Shown here in pieces: positions 36,338-46,289 of a stretch of 51,264 bases of DNA. A program made the position numbers and the translations under genes. Numbering within the stretch: position 1 is the stretch's first letter; the number at the start of each line of letters is the position of its first letter. Source of the stretch: Secundilactobacillus silagei JCM 19001 (GTDB lineage Bacteria > Bacillota > Bacilli > Lactobacillales > Lactobacillaceae); the NCBI RefSeq assembly GCF_002217945.1, contig NZ_BCMG01000015.1, forward strand, positions 1 through 51,264, read 5' to 3'. Below the pieces are notes generated by a model. It had not been told where the DNA came from. It searched no databases and worked only from the letters and a program-made list of their open reading frames with translations.

Positions 36338-37115
36338 TCTCGGACTCCTTAATCTTGAAAAATCGGTGTGCGTTTTGCCAAGTGGCTGCGGCAATTTCTT
36401 CTGCAGTCGTCTGGCGTTCTTTAGCTATAGCTTCTACGGTATAACGCGTAAAGCCGGGTTCGTTCTGTTCCCCACGATGGGGCTCAGGTGTCAGGTACGG
36501 TGCATCCGTCTCCACCATCATGCGGTCAAGCGGTGTGGCCCGGACGGAATCGTGGACTTCATGGGCGTTTTTAAAGCTGGCCACCCCGGAATACGAGATC
36601 ATCATCCCTAGATCCAAGAACTTCTGCAACCATTCCGGGTCCCCGTTAAAGCTGTGCATCACACCGCCCGTTTCTTGGATACCCACTGACTTGATAATGT
36701 TGTAAGTATCTTCAAACGCGTCTCGGTTATGCACCACGATGGGCAGACCGTGATCCTTAGCAATTTCAATTTGGCGTTTGAAGACTTTTCGTTGGACATC
36801 CTTGGGTGAACTGTCCCAGTGATAGTCCAGTCCAATTTCGCCCAGTGCCACAACCCGGTCTTCTTCTAGCTGCTGCTCTAAAACTTTCTCTTTATCAGCA
36901 TCGTAGAATTTTGAATCTTCTGGGTGCCAGCCAACAGCAGCGTGCAGCTGCGGATATTCGTGGGCTAAGCGAACCGCATTTTTATTGAGTTCGGTGTTGG
37001 ACCCAACAATGGTCATCTTGACCACGCCGAGATCAGCTGCCCGAGCCAAGTAACGCGGCACGTCGTTAATGAATTCTTCGCTGTTCAGGTGGGTATGTGA
37101 ATCAAAAATTTTCAT
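36324..37115 (-). CDS. tatD: TatD family metal-dependent deoxyribonuclease
   Basis: TIM-barrel metallohydrolase of the TatD/YabD group; 3'-5' exonuclease activity is known for relatives. Metal ligands: DSHTHLN at the N-terminus, GEIGLDY, VVHNRDA, MHSFNG and ETDAPYL. A longer frame starts at 37184 within the metG terminator; the ATG at 37115 follows AGGAGA by five bases and gives 263 residues with the HxH motif at residues 6-8. Order metG-tatD-rnmV-rsmA-veg is the conserved Firmicutes arrangement. Confidence 0.95.
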   Translation of the reverse strand: MKIFDSHTHLNSEEFINDVPRYLARAADLGVVKMTIVGSNTELNKNAVRLAHEYPQLHAAVGWHPEDSKFYDADKEKVLEQQLEEDRVVALGEIGLDYHWDSSPKDVQRKVFKRQIEIAKDHGLPIVVHNRDAFEDTYNIIKSVGIQETGGVMHSFNGDPEWLQKFLDLGMMISYSGVASFKNAHEVHDSVRATPLDRMMVETDAPYLTPEPHRGEQNEPGFTRYTVEAIAKERQTTAEEIAAATWQNAHRFFKIKESESENH

Positions 37116-37136
37116 CTTTTTCTCCTGCATTGAAAC

Positions 37137-37174
37137 AAAAATCCGAATATTCAATGATCTGAATATTCGGATTT
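37137..37174 (-). terminator. Terminator between metG and tatD
   Basis: Minus strand: AAATCCGAATATTC pairs with GAATATTCGGATTT and is followed by TTG. It partly uncouples tatD from metG. Confidence 0.75.
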
Positions 37175-37205
37175 CGCCTTTCACTCAATCGCGAAAGTTT
37201 AGTTA

Positions 37206-39278
<2,073 letters not shown>

Positions 39279-39351
39279 TCAATTTTATTTTTTTAAATTA
39301 ATTCATTTTTGCTGCTAGAAAGTCTCCAATATTATAGCATATCTGACACGT

Positions 39352-39369
39352 CTGAGAAACGCTTCTCAG
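39352..39369. other. Small hairpin between DUF72 gene and metG
   Basis: CTGAGAA/TTCTCAG around ACGC, 48 bases after the DUF72 stop on the minus strand. No T-tract, so only a weak candidate terminator. Confidence 0.35.
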
Positions 39370-39416
39370 GTATCGACAGTCAGTTTTGCATCAAATATCG
39401 AACGGCTACTTGATAA

Positions 39417-40262
39417 TCAGAACAAACTCATTTGCTGAGGGCCTAACCCCGACCACGATAAATGCAGCAGATCGCGCAGTGCCAGCGCGTTGGGAGCGGC
39501 GTCACCACCGGAATTATTATTGAAGATCACGCACACTTCTTGAGCCTGATCGGCTAATTCAGTAATGGTTTGAGCAAAGGCCGCGAGTTCATCGTCACTG
39601 TACTTATACAGTGTGCGAACCCCGCGCCAGTCCTTGCCCTGATGAAACCAGCCCTGTTCGTTGCGGCCGTGCAGCCGCAGCAGCGCTAACGACTCATCCG
39701 CCACCCGAGCGACAAACGGTACGCCATCGTTTAAGCGGTGCGGTTCATCCACGATCACGTGGGTCATGTTGAGGCCTTTCAGATAGCGCATCAGGTCAGC
39801 CGTCAGCGCCGGGTCGTACCAGCTAGGGTCACGAAACTCCACCGCAATGGGCAGATCAGCCATCTGGTCACGAATTTCAAACAGCCACTGCAGATTCTCA
39901 GTTGTGCGCTGGAAAAAGGGTGGAAATTGGAACAGCACCGTCTTTAATTGATGGGCATGGACCAGTGGCCGAACCATCCGGTGATATTCATAAAATGCCC
40001 GTTTGCGGTCTTCATCACTGACCGCGTCTTGACCAATATCATGCTTGGTCATCAGTTTATTGGCTTTGAGAATAAACTGAAAGTTTTCCGGTACCTGTTT
40101 TTGCCAGTTGATCACGGTACTTTCCCTGGGGATCCCGTAAAACGGGGTGTCCAATTCCACCGTTGGCAAAACGGCAGCGTATTCCGGCAACGTCACATCT
40201 GGTTTGGCGTTTTGAACTAAGGCTGGGTGCTCTTTGAACGTCGTTAACCCAATTGTTATCAT
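39417..40262 (-). CDS. DUF72 (YecE-like) family protein
   Basis: 281-residue TIM-barrel protein of the DUF72/YecE family, of unknown function. Conserved features: GLTTFKEHP, ELDTPFYGIPRESTVINW, FILKANK, VLFQFPPFF, AVEFRDPSWY, and LLRLHGRNEQGW followed by YKYSDDELAAFA. Start ATG at 40262 with AAAGGGG; an upstream GTG adds three residues. Last gene of the minus-strand run that begins at trpS. Confidence 0.9.
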   Translation of the reverse strand: MITIGLTTFKEHPALVQNAKPDVTLPEYAAVLPTVELDTPFYGIPRESTVINWQKQVPENFQFILKANKLMTKHDIGQDAVSDEDRKRAFYEYHRMVRPLVHAHQLKTVLFQFPPFFQRTTENLQWLFEIRDQMADLPIAVEFRDPSWYDPALTADLMRYLKGLNMTHVIVDEPHRLNDGVPFVARVADESLALLRLHGRNEQGWFHQGKDWRGVRTLYKYSDDELAAFAQTITELADQAQEVCVIFNNNSGGDAAPNALALRDLLHLSWSGLGPQQMSLF

Positions 40263-40296
40263 CGCACACACCCCTTTCTAATTGGCGAAACACTTT

Positions 40297-40878
40297 TTAC
40301 TGCTTGTTTAAATAACGGTCGACCCGGTGATCCGGCACGATCCAGGGAACTAAACAGCCAAAACAAAAAATGGCGGAAAATGGCGGCCAGATAAACGCTA
40401 GAATAATACCCAGCAGCGCCATCCCCATTGAAAACCAGGACTTGCGAGATCCCTTGCCAAAGAATTCAGTGAAGACCGAATCTGGTTCATGAGCAGCCAA
40501 GAGGGTTCTCACCAGAATGTAGAAACTAATATTGACCGCCAAAAAGACGATTCCCATGGTCGCTTCCGGAGCGGCATATTCCGTATGGCTGCCTGCCCAG
40601 GCCGTTGCGATCGGCATCACACTGATCGTCAGCAAAAAGAAGTTGTTCGCCCACAGGACGCCGCCACTAATGGTTTCCGTAATCTGAAATAAATGGTGAT
40701 GGTTATTCCAATAAACCGTGACGGTCAAAAAACTCAGCAGATACAAGATCAGCTTATACCGTAACGGCCATAGCGCCCCAAAAGTGGTTCCTTTGGGTTC
40801 CGGAATTTCCAGTACTAAAATCGTAACGATAATGGCCATTACGCCATCGGTGAACGCCTCTAACCGCGATTTACTCAT
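40297..40878 (-). CDS. TMEM175/DUF1211 family potassium channel-like membrane protein
   Basis: 193 residues with six hydrophobic segments. The N-terminal signature RLEAFTDGVMAIIVTILVLEI is the RxxxFSDG-type motif (Thr for Ser) on helix 1 of TMEM175 channels; bacterial members conduct K+ and assemble as tetramers. The family motif WxNHH is present in helix 3 (YWNNHHHLF). Function as a channel is inferred. It sits between the sirtuin and DUF72 genes. Confidence 0.88.
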   Translation of the reverse strand: MSKSRLEAFTDGVMAIIVTILVLEIPEPKGTTFGALWPLRYKLILYLLSFLTVTVYWNNHHHLFQITETISGGVLWANNFFLLTISVMPIATAWAGSHTEYAAPEATMGIVFLAVNISFYILVRTLLAAHEPDSVFTEFFGKGSRKSWFSMGMALLGIILAFIWPPFSAIFCFGCLVPWIVPDHRVDRYLNKQ

Positions 40879-40933
40879 GTTCGTACCCCCCCGTATTTAT
40901 GTATGACCGGATAAACCGGTCAAGACGCTGTTA

Positions 40934-41632
40934 TCACACTTGCAGTTGCTCATAAAACTGCGCAGCATCTTCTTGAACCATTTTAAAACTAAAGGGAAAC
41001 GACAATTTTTCGTTGTTAATGACGATCACCGGTGCCTTAGGGTTACGGTAATCTAATAACCCAGCGAAGGGATAGACCCGCATCGAAGTCCCGGTAATCA
41101 CGATCAGATCGGCATTGGCCATGGCGTTAACGGCATTTGAAATATTGGCTTCATTCAAGCCCTCTTCATAGAGCACCACGTCGGGTCTTAACTGACCGCC
41201 GCAATTTTCATGCACCGGCGACTTTAAGTACGTGTGCCAATCCACCGGTTTGTGGCATTTTTGACAGTAGACCCGGTACAGATTACCGTGAAATTCCACT
41301 AAATGTTTCGCCCCAGCTTCACGGTACAGATTATCAATGTTTTGCGTCACAATGGTAGCCCGATCCTGCTGGGTCAGCGCTGCTTGTTTTTCATGAATCA
41401 CATTGGGTTTGGCATCCGGCTTGTACAAATTGGTCTTCACATAGTCGTAAAACACATCTGGTTCCTGCGTCAAACAACTGTGACTGAGATAATACTCCGC
41501 GTTTTTATGATGGGTATACAGCCCGTTGTTTGACCGATAATCCGGTATTCCGGAAGGTGTTGAAACGCCCGCACCCGTTAAAAACACGATGTGCTTTGAT
41601 TGTTCAAAAGCCCGTTGAATCGTTTCATCCAT
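40934..41632 (-). CDS. Sir2-family NAD-dependent deacylase
   Basis: Sirtuin removing acyl groups from lysines using NAD+. Motifs: FLTGAGVSTPSGIPDYRS, TQNIDNLY, catalytic His in EFHGN, and GTSMRVYPFAGL. The zinc site is unusual: Cys-x-x-Cys (YCQKC) is present, but the second pair reads HENCGG, so one cysteine of the usual four is His. A start at 41638 is possible, but ATG at 41632 is eight bases after GGGGG; 232 residues. Confidence 0.93.
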   Translation of the reverse strand: MDETIQRAFEQSKHIVFLTGAGVSTPSGIPDYRSNNGLYTHHKNAEYYLSHSCLTQEPDVFYDYVKTNLYKPDAKPNVIHEKQAALTQQDRATIVTQNIDNLYREAGAKHLVEFHGNLYRVYCQKCHKPVDWHTYLKSPVHENCGGQLRPDVVLYEEGLNEANISNAVNAMANADLIVITGTSMRVYPFAGLLDYRNPKAPVIVINNEKLSFPFSFKMVQEDAAQFYEQLQV

Positions 41633-41659
41633 AAACATGACCCCCGATCATTGTCACCT

Positions 41660-42619
41660 TTATCTTAAACTATACGGCATTTCTAGTTTCTTAAACAGGT
41701 CCTCAACTGAGAGTGAATAAATTGCTTTGTAGTAGTCGGGATTGTCGTTGTCCTTAGTGGGCGCTGAGATCACAAAGGAGTTCTGGCCATCCGCGCGATT
41801 GATGCCTACGTAGGCGCGACGCTTGGTTTTAATATCGACCATGTCAGAATGGTACAGTTCAAACATTTGCCGAACCTCTAAGCGTAATTGACGCTTAGAA
41901 ACCACGTTTGAGATCGTGGCAAATTCCGTCATGTTAATTGGCGGCAGGCCCCAGTCCTTCAATTGGTCATCAAAAGACTTAAACAATTTCACAACGTTAC
42001 GCCGCAGCGTAAACGGTGAGTCCACTGGCTTTTCAGTGATGAGCGCATACAGTTTCTTAGCGGCAGCAAACGAAATCGGATAATCATTTTCTAGCTGATT
42101 ATTGACCACTTTGTTTTGGTCGCCATAAAAGACTAATGCATCCAACACAACTAGCAGCCGTAACGTCATTTTATCATCTACCGGCGTTGGTTCTGGGTCG
42201 ATAGTGGCCCGAACCCCCTTCATGTACATCTGTTCGATCTCATCGTTGATCAGATTGTGCTTACGCTGTTCGCTCACGACCACCATGTGACTGACAGTAT
42301 CATAGAGTTCCGTGCCCAGCATCATCAGCTGCTGATCTAACTGCTCTTCACCAGTGGAAATGGCAAAGAAGATCTGCGGAAAACCACGCAGCGTCATTAA
42401 TAGGTGCAGGAGTTCATGAGAAGCCGTATAGTCGGGCGCTGAAAGGTCACTGATCTGAATCATAATGTGATCTTTGTCCTGCACCGCCTGAGCTTGATCA
42501 TGGCGAACGTAGCCGCTCTGAAGCTGCCCGATAAATTGCAGTTCAACTTTACCGGGGAAAATTTCATTAACCGCGTCTAATAAGGATTGGGTATCCGAAT
42601 TAATCTCAACGTTTTGCAT
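41660..42619 (-). CDS. HELLH-motif protein of unknown function next to mvaA
   Basis: 319 residues, no signal peptide or membrane segment. Residues 68-72 read HELLH in the context TASHELLHLLM, a perfect zincin HExxH motif on a predicted helix; a downstream Glu (GTELYDTVSH) could be a third ligand. From memory, lactobacillar relatives next to mvaA are annotated IpaB/EvcA family, a label without demonstrated function. AAGGAG precedes the ATG; two bases separate it from mvaA. A soluble metalloprotease is a hypothesis. Confidence 0.75.
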   Translation of the reverse strand: MQNVEINSDTQSLLDAVNEIFPGKVELQFIGQLQSGYVRHDQAQAVQDKDHIMIQISDLSAPDYTASHELLHLLMTLRGFPQIFFAISTGEEQLDQQLMMLGTELYDTVSHMVVVSEQRKHNLINDEIEQMYMKGVRATIDPEPTPVDDKMTLRLLVVLDALVFYGDQNKVVNNQLENDYPISFAAAKKLYALITEKPVDSPFTLRRNVVKLFKSFDDQLKDWGLPPINMTEFATISNVVSKRQLRLEVRQMFELYHSDMVDIKTKRRAYVGINRADGQNSFVISAPTKDNDNPDYYKAIYSLSVEDLFKKLEMPYSLR

Positions 42620-42621
42620 GC

Positions 42622-43896
42622 TTATTCTCCTTGTTTTTCTCGAATTTGATTCAATAACTGGGTTGCCTGTGCTTCATTAGGATCTGATAATTTCATCAAT
42701 TGCTGCGTCAAAGCCGGCGTTTCAACGGCCGTGGCCCCAACTGACATGGCCAGTGAGCGCATTTGCATTTTCATGTGTCCCTGCTGAATGCCGCTTGTAA
42801 CTAGTGCCTTTAAGGCCGCAAAATTCTGAGCTAAGCCCACGGCAACGATCAGCATCATCAGTTCTTCTGGCGATTTGATCTGGGCAATTTTTTGGTTAAT
42901 TGCTACCAAAGGCAAGACTTTCGTAGCACCGCCAACCACCCCGATGGGCAGCGGCAACGTCAGCGTCCCTGTCAGCTGGTTATCTGTCAGATGCCATTGA
43001 CTAAGGCCGCGGTACTGACCATCCGTGACGGCAAAGGCATGGGCAGCACTCTCGATAGCGCGCCAATCATTACCCATTGCAAGCACCACGGCATCCACGC
43101 CATTCATGATTCCTTTATTGTGTGTCACTGCACGCATGGAATCAAGCTGGGCGATCCGGCTGGCCTGTTCGATTCGCTTAGCTACCCGTTTAGCATCGTC
43201 AAAATCATTTGCTAACTGACCCACCGGAATCGATACGGTGGCCGTCGCGAGACTTTGATCACCAGCATTGGACAAAATGCTAAACAACGTGGTGTGATGC
43301 AGCTTATTTTGGATCACATCCGCAATGGCTTCTAGCATCGTGTTCATCATGTTAGCACCCATTGCCGACTGAACGTCAACCGTCAGATCAATTGAAACAA
43401 ACCCTTCACCCAGATCACGGGTCCGAATCGTCTGGGGGCCACCACCGCGTTTCACGATGGAAGGATGGGCCTGTCTGGCCACTTCCAGTAATTCATTTTG
43501 GTGCAGGGCGACCCAGTCATCGATGGAAGCGTACACCCGCACATCGCTTAGCACCACTTGCCCCGTTAACAGCCGGGAACGGACAGTGGCCGTAATGCCG
43601 CCAGCCTGGGCTAATTGCTTCGCCCCGTTGCTGGCAGCCGCGATCACGCTGGGTTCTTCGGTCACCATTGGAACAACGTATTCGTGCTGGTTGACCAGAA
43701 AGTTGACCGCCACGCCCTCGGGTAATTGATACGTGGTCAAATAATTTTCAATCAGTAACGGTGCATCGCCTTGATCTGCACGCTGCTGAAGTTCCTGTTG
43801 CTCCGTTTCAGACAGTCCTAATGTTTTCGCTAAAATAGCTAATCGCTGTTCCGGTGTCCGCTTATAAAACTGTGAAAACGCCGCATTCATGTTCAT
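42622..43896 (-). CDS. mvaA: Hydroxymethylglutaryl-CoA reductase, class II
   Basis: Reduces HMG-CoA to mevalonate for isoprenoid (undecaprenyl-P) synthesis. The bacterial class II form has 424 residues; visible motifs are VNFLVN near the N-terminus, DVQSAMGANMMN, VTHNKGIMNGVDAV, and the LPLPIGVVGGATK cofactor region. A start six bases downstream (second Met) is equally possible. It lies in a close series ppx-mvaA-HELLH protein. The rest of the mevalonate pathway is not in the window. Confidence 0.95.
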   Translation of the reverse strand: MNMNAAFSQFYKRTPEQRLAILAKTLGLSETEQQELQQRADQGDAPLLIENYLTTYQLPEGVAVNFLVNQHEYVVPMVTEEPSVIAAASNGAKQLAQAGGITATVRSRLLTGQVVLSDVRVYASIDDWVALHQNELLEVARQAHPSIVKRGGGPQTIRTRDLGEGFVSIDLTVDVQSAMGANMMNTMLEAIADVIQNKLHHTTLFSILSNAGDQSLATATVSIPVGQLANDFDDAKRVAKRIEQASRIAQLDSMRAVTHNKGIMNGVDAVVLAMGNDWRAIESAAHAFAVTDGQYRGLSQWHLTDNQLTGTLTLPLPIGVVGGATKVLPLVAINQKIAQIKSPEELMMLIVAVGLAQNFAALKALVTSGIQQGHMKMQMRSLAMSVGATAVETPALTQQLMKLSDPNEAQATQLLNQIREKQGE

Positions 43897-43913
43897 CTAT
43901 CCTCTATCTATCA

Positions 43914-44840
43914 TTAATTATAGTCGTGATTAAGATATGCGTGAATGATCCCCTCACGCACACCGCTTTCCGAGAAGATCACTCGGTCTGAATCTAACAT
44001 CTGCAGTAAGATCACCAGTGGCATAATGCCCCCGATGATAATGTCCGCCCGGTCTGGTTCGAGGCCAGAGAGCTGCTGGCGCTCAGAACAGTTTTTCTGC
44101 AGTAACGTACTAAACAGCCGAAAAACTTCCTGCGTTGTCAGCTGGTAGCCATGAATCTGGTCAACGTGCAGTATCTGCTGCTGACGCCGGCTCATCCGTG
44201 CCAGCGAGCGGTGAGCACCGCCCAGTAAGATCAAGGGTTTGGCCTGTGCTGCTCGCAACCACCAAATATCTCTCAGCCGCTGCCGTAAAAAGACCGTGGC
44301 GTCAAAGAAATCCGCTGCGTCAACTTTGTCAGATAAATTGAACTGTTCTGATAAATTGACCGCGCCAAACGGGATACTGATCAGATCACTTGCTTTACCG
44401 GCACTAATGTTCACCATTTCCAGACTGGCGCCACCAACATCCAGCATTAGGGCGTCTGCTACCCGTAACCGGTTTTTCACGCCCAGATAGTCGTAGTAAG
44501 CCTCGTCATCACCAGATAAAATATCTAGTTTAAGGCCAACTGTCTGTTGAACCCGTGCCAGAAATTCCGCTTGATTTTTCGCCTGACGAACAGCCGCCGT
44601 GGCAATCGCTTTGACCGTCAAATTAGGCAGCGACTCGTAGTGAGCCTTAAATTCCCGCATTGCGTCTAACGTCCGCTGAATGGCTGTCTCCTGGAGAATC
44701 TTTTCATCGCCCATCCCTTCGGATAAACGCGAATCTTCCTTATAACGGGCCACTTCACGAAAGGTTTTATCCGGCCGAATTTCATTAATCGCCATGCGGA
44801 CTGAATTAGAGCCCAGATCAACGATCACTAAATTCTCCAT
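43914..44840 (-). CDS. ppx: Ppx/GppA family exopolyphosphatase
   Basis: ASKHA-fold phosphatase acting on polyphosphate or pppGpp. Phosphate-binding motif VDLGSNSVRM opens the protein and MLDVGGASLEM is the second. About 308 residues, the short form without the C-terminal HD-like domain, as in many Firmicutes. Start ATG at 44840 (or the GTG before it) with GAGGGGG upstream. No ppk adjacent. 17 bases separate it from mvaA. Confidence 0.9.
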   Translation of the reverse strand: MENLVIVDLGSNSVRMAINEIRPDKTFREVARYKEDSRLSEGMGDEKILQETAIQRTLDAMREFKAHYESLPNLTVKAIATAAVRQAKNQAEFLARVQQTVGLKLDILSGDDEAYYDYLGVKNRLRVADALMLDVGGASLEMVNISAGKASDLISIPFGAVNLSEQFNLSDKVDAADFFDATVFLRQRLRDIWWLRAAQAKPLILLGGAHRSLARMSRRQQQILHVDQIHGYQLTTQEVFRLFSTLLQKNCSERQQLSGLEPDRADIIIGGIMPLVILLQMLDSDRVIFSESGVREGIIHAYLNHDYN

Positions 44841-44875
44841 CACCCGACGCCCCCTCTTATCATCGTCAACATTTT

Positions 44876-45895
44876 TTAGTCGAAGTAGTTCAGTCCCATG
44901 GCACCCACAACTTCTTTTAACGTTTGGTTTGCAACCACGTTGGCCTTTTCGCTGCCGTCCTGTAAGATCTTGTAGACACCAGGAATATCCTGAGCATACT
45001 GTTCACGACGGGCACGAATTGGGTCCAATACTGCTTGCAAAACATCGTTTAAATACCGCTTAATTTTAACATCTCCGAGACCACCATGTTGATATTGGGC
45101 CTTCAAATCAGCAATCTTTTCAGTGTCTTCACCAAAAATATCTAGGTAAGTAAACACGGTGTTGCCCTCAACGTGGCCGGGATCTTCCACGTGAATATGG
45201 GTTGGGTCAGTGTACATTGACATGACCTTCTTTTGCACCGTATCCGCATCGTCTGACAGGTAGATGGCATTGTTCAATGACTTACTCATCTTAGCGTTGC
45301 CATCCAGTCCAGGAATTCGGCCTTCACCCTTTGGTGGGAAGTAGCCTTCAGGTTCAACCAGCACTTCACCATAGATACTGTTAAAGCTCCGAACGATTTC
45401 GCGGGTTTGTTCCAGCATCGGTTCTTGGTCTTCACCAACGGGGACGGTAGTGGCCTTGAAGGCCGTGATGTCAGCAGCTTGGCTAACGGGATATATGAAG
45501 AAGCCGGCTGGCACGCTTTGGCCAAACTTCTTTTGTTTAATTTCAGTCTTGACCGTTGGGTTACGTTCCAGACGTGACACCGTGACTAAGTTCAGATAGT
45601 GCATGGTCAGTTCACTCAAAGCTGGAATCTGTGATTGCACCAGAATGGTTGACTTCTTAGGGTCAATACCAACGGCTAAATAGTCCAAGGCCACTTGGAT
45701 CAGTGAGTTGCGAATCTTTTCTGGATCCCGGGCGTTATCCGTCAAGGCCTGTTGGTCAGCAATCATAATGAAGGACTCGTAATCACCGGAATTTTGTAAC
45801 TTAACTCGGTTTTGCAACGACCCCACGTAATGGCCAATATGCAGCTTACCAGTTGGTCGGTCACCCGTTAAAATAATTTTCTTATTGCTCATCAT
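44876..45895 (-). CDS. trpS: Tryptophanyl-tRNA synthetase
   Basis: Class I synthetase charging tRNA-Trp. HIGH-like motif [13 protein letters not shown] near residue 12 and KMSKS near residue 199. An upstream extension of the frame runs into the T-box terminator; ATG at 45895 or 45892, after AAAGGAGAG, is the start, giving about 339 residues. Controlled by the T-box leader. Only 32-35 bases and no terminator separate it from ppx. Confidence 0.97.
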   Translation of the reverse strand: MMSNKKIILTGDRPTGKLHIGHYVGSLQNRVKLQNSGDYESFIMIADQQALTDNARDPEKIRNSLIQVALDYLAVGIDPKKSTILVQSQIPALSELTMHYLNLVTVSRLERNPTVKTEIKQKKFGQSVPAGFFIYPVSQAADITAFKATTVPVGEDQEPMLEQTREIVRSFNSIYGEVLVEPEGYFPPKGEGRIPGLDGNAKMSKSLNNAIYLSDDADTVQKKVMSMYTDPTHIHVEDPGHVEGNTVFTYLDIFGEDTEKIADLKAQYQHGGLGDVKIKRYLNDVLQAVLDPIRARREQYAQDIPGVYKILQDGSEKANVVANQTLKEVVGAMGLNYFD

Positions 45896-45946
45896 AATCT
45901 CTCCTTTGTATTTATGCCCGTCTTTTGGCGCGGTGATCCGGCTACT

Positions 45947-46171
45947 AAAAAGACGCCCCATTGCGTATGCAATAGGACGTCAACCGCGGTACCACCTAAA
46001 TTTGTGACTAAAAGTCACCACTCTTGCCGATAAGGAGGCATCCAAAAATTCAATTGTCAGCTCCAAATTGATCATCGTGGCCATTTACAGCAATCATGGT
46101 CTCTCTGAAGTGATGATCTCGACGCACTGACGAATTTTTCAGCTATATAAAGTTCCTATATAATGGTTTCT
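45947..46171 (-). promoter_or_regulatory. T-box leader (tRNA-Trp) of trpS
   Basis: The canonical T-box core AGGTGGTACCGCG is at 45997-45985 (minus strand). Stem I has GTCAG/CTGAC and GATCATC/GATGATC around an internal loop whose 3' strand AATTTGGA contains UGG (46065-46063), the Trp codon. The terminator GACGTCCTATTGC/GCAATGGGGCGTC with T-run is at 45981-45947. Uncharged tRNA-Trp would stabilise the antiterminator and switch trpS on. Confidence 0.95.
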
Positions 46172-46200
46172 ATTTTAAGCAATTTAGTGGGTGTTGTCAA
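46172..46200 (-). promoter_or_regulatory. trpS promoter
   Basis: Minus strand TTGACA (46200-46195), 17-bp spacer, TAAAAT (46177-46172): near-consensus. Confidence 0.85.
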
Positions 46201-46227
46201 AGTTCAATCCGTCACGAGTTTTTCCAA

Positions 46228-46256
46228 TTGACACAACTACCTAATCACACTAGAAT
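46228..46256 (+). promoter_or_regulatory. helD promoter
   Basis: TTGACA (46228-46233), 17-bp spacer, TAGAAT (46251-46256). Confidence 0.8.
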
Positions 46257-46289
46257 GGTTCAAGCACATTAAACGAAAGAGGCGGTTTT

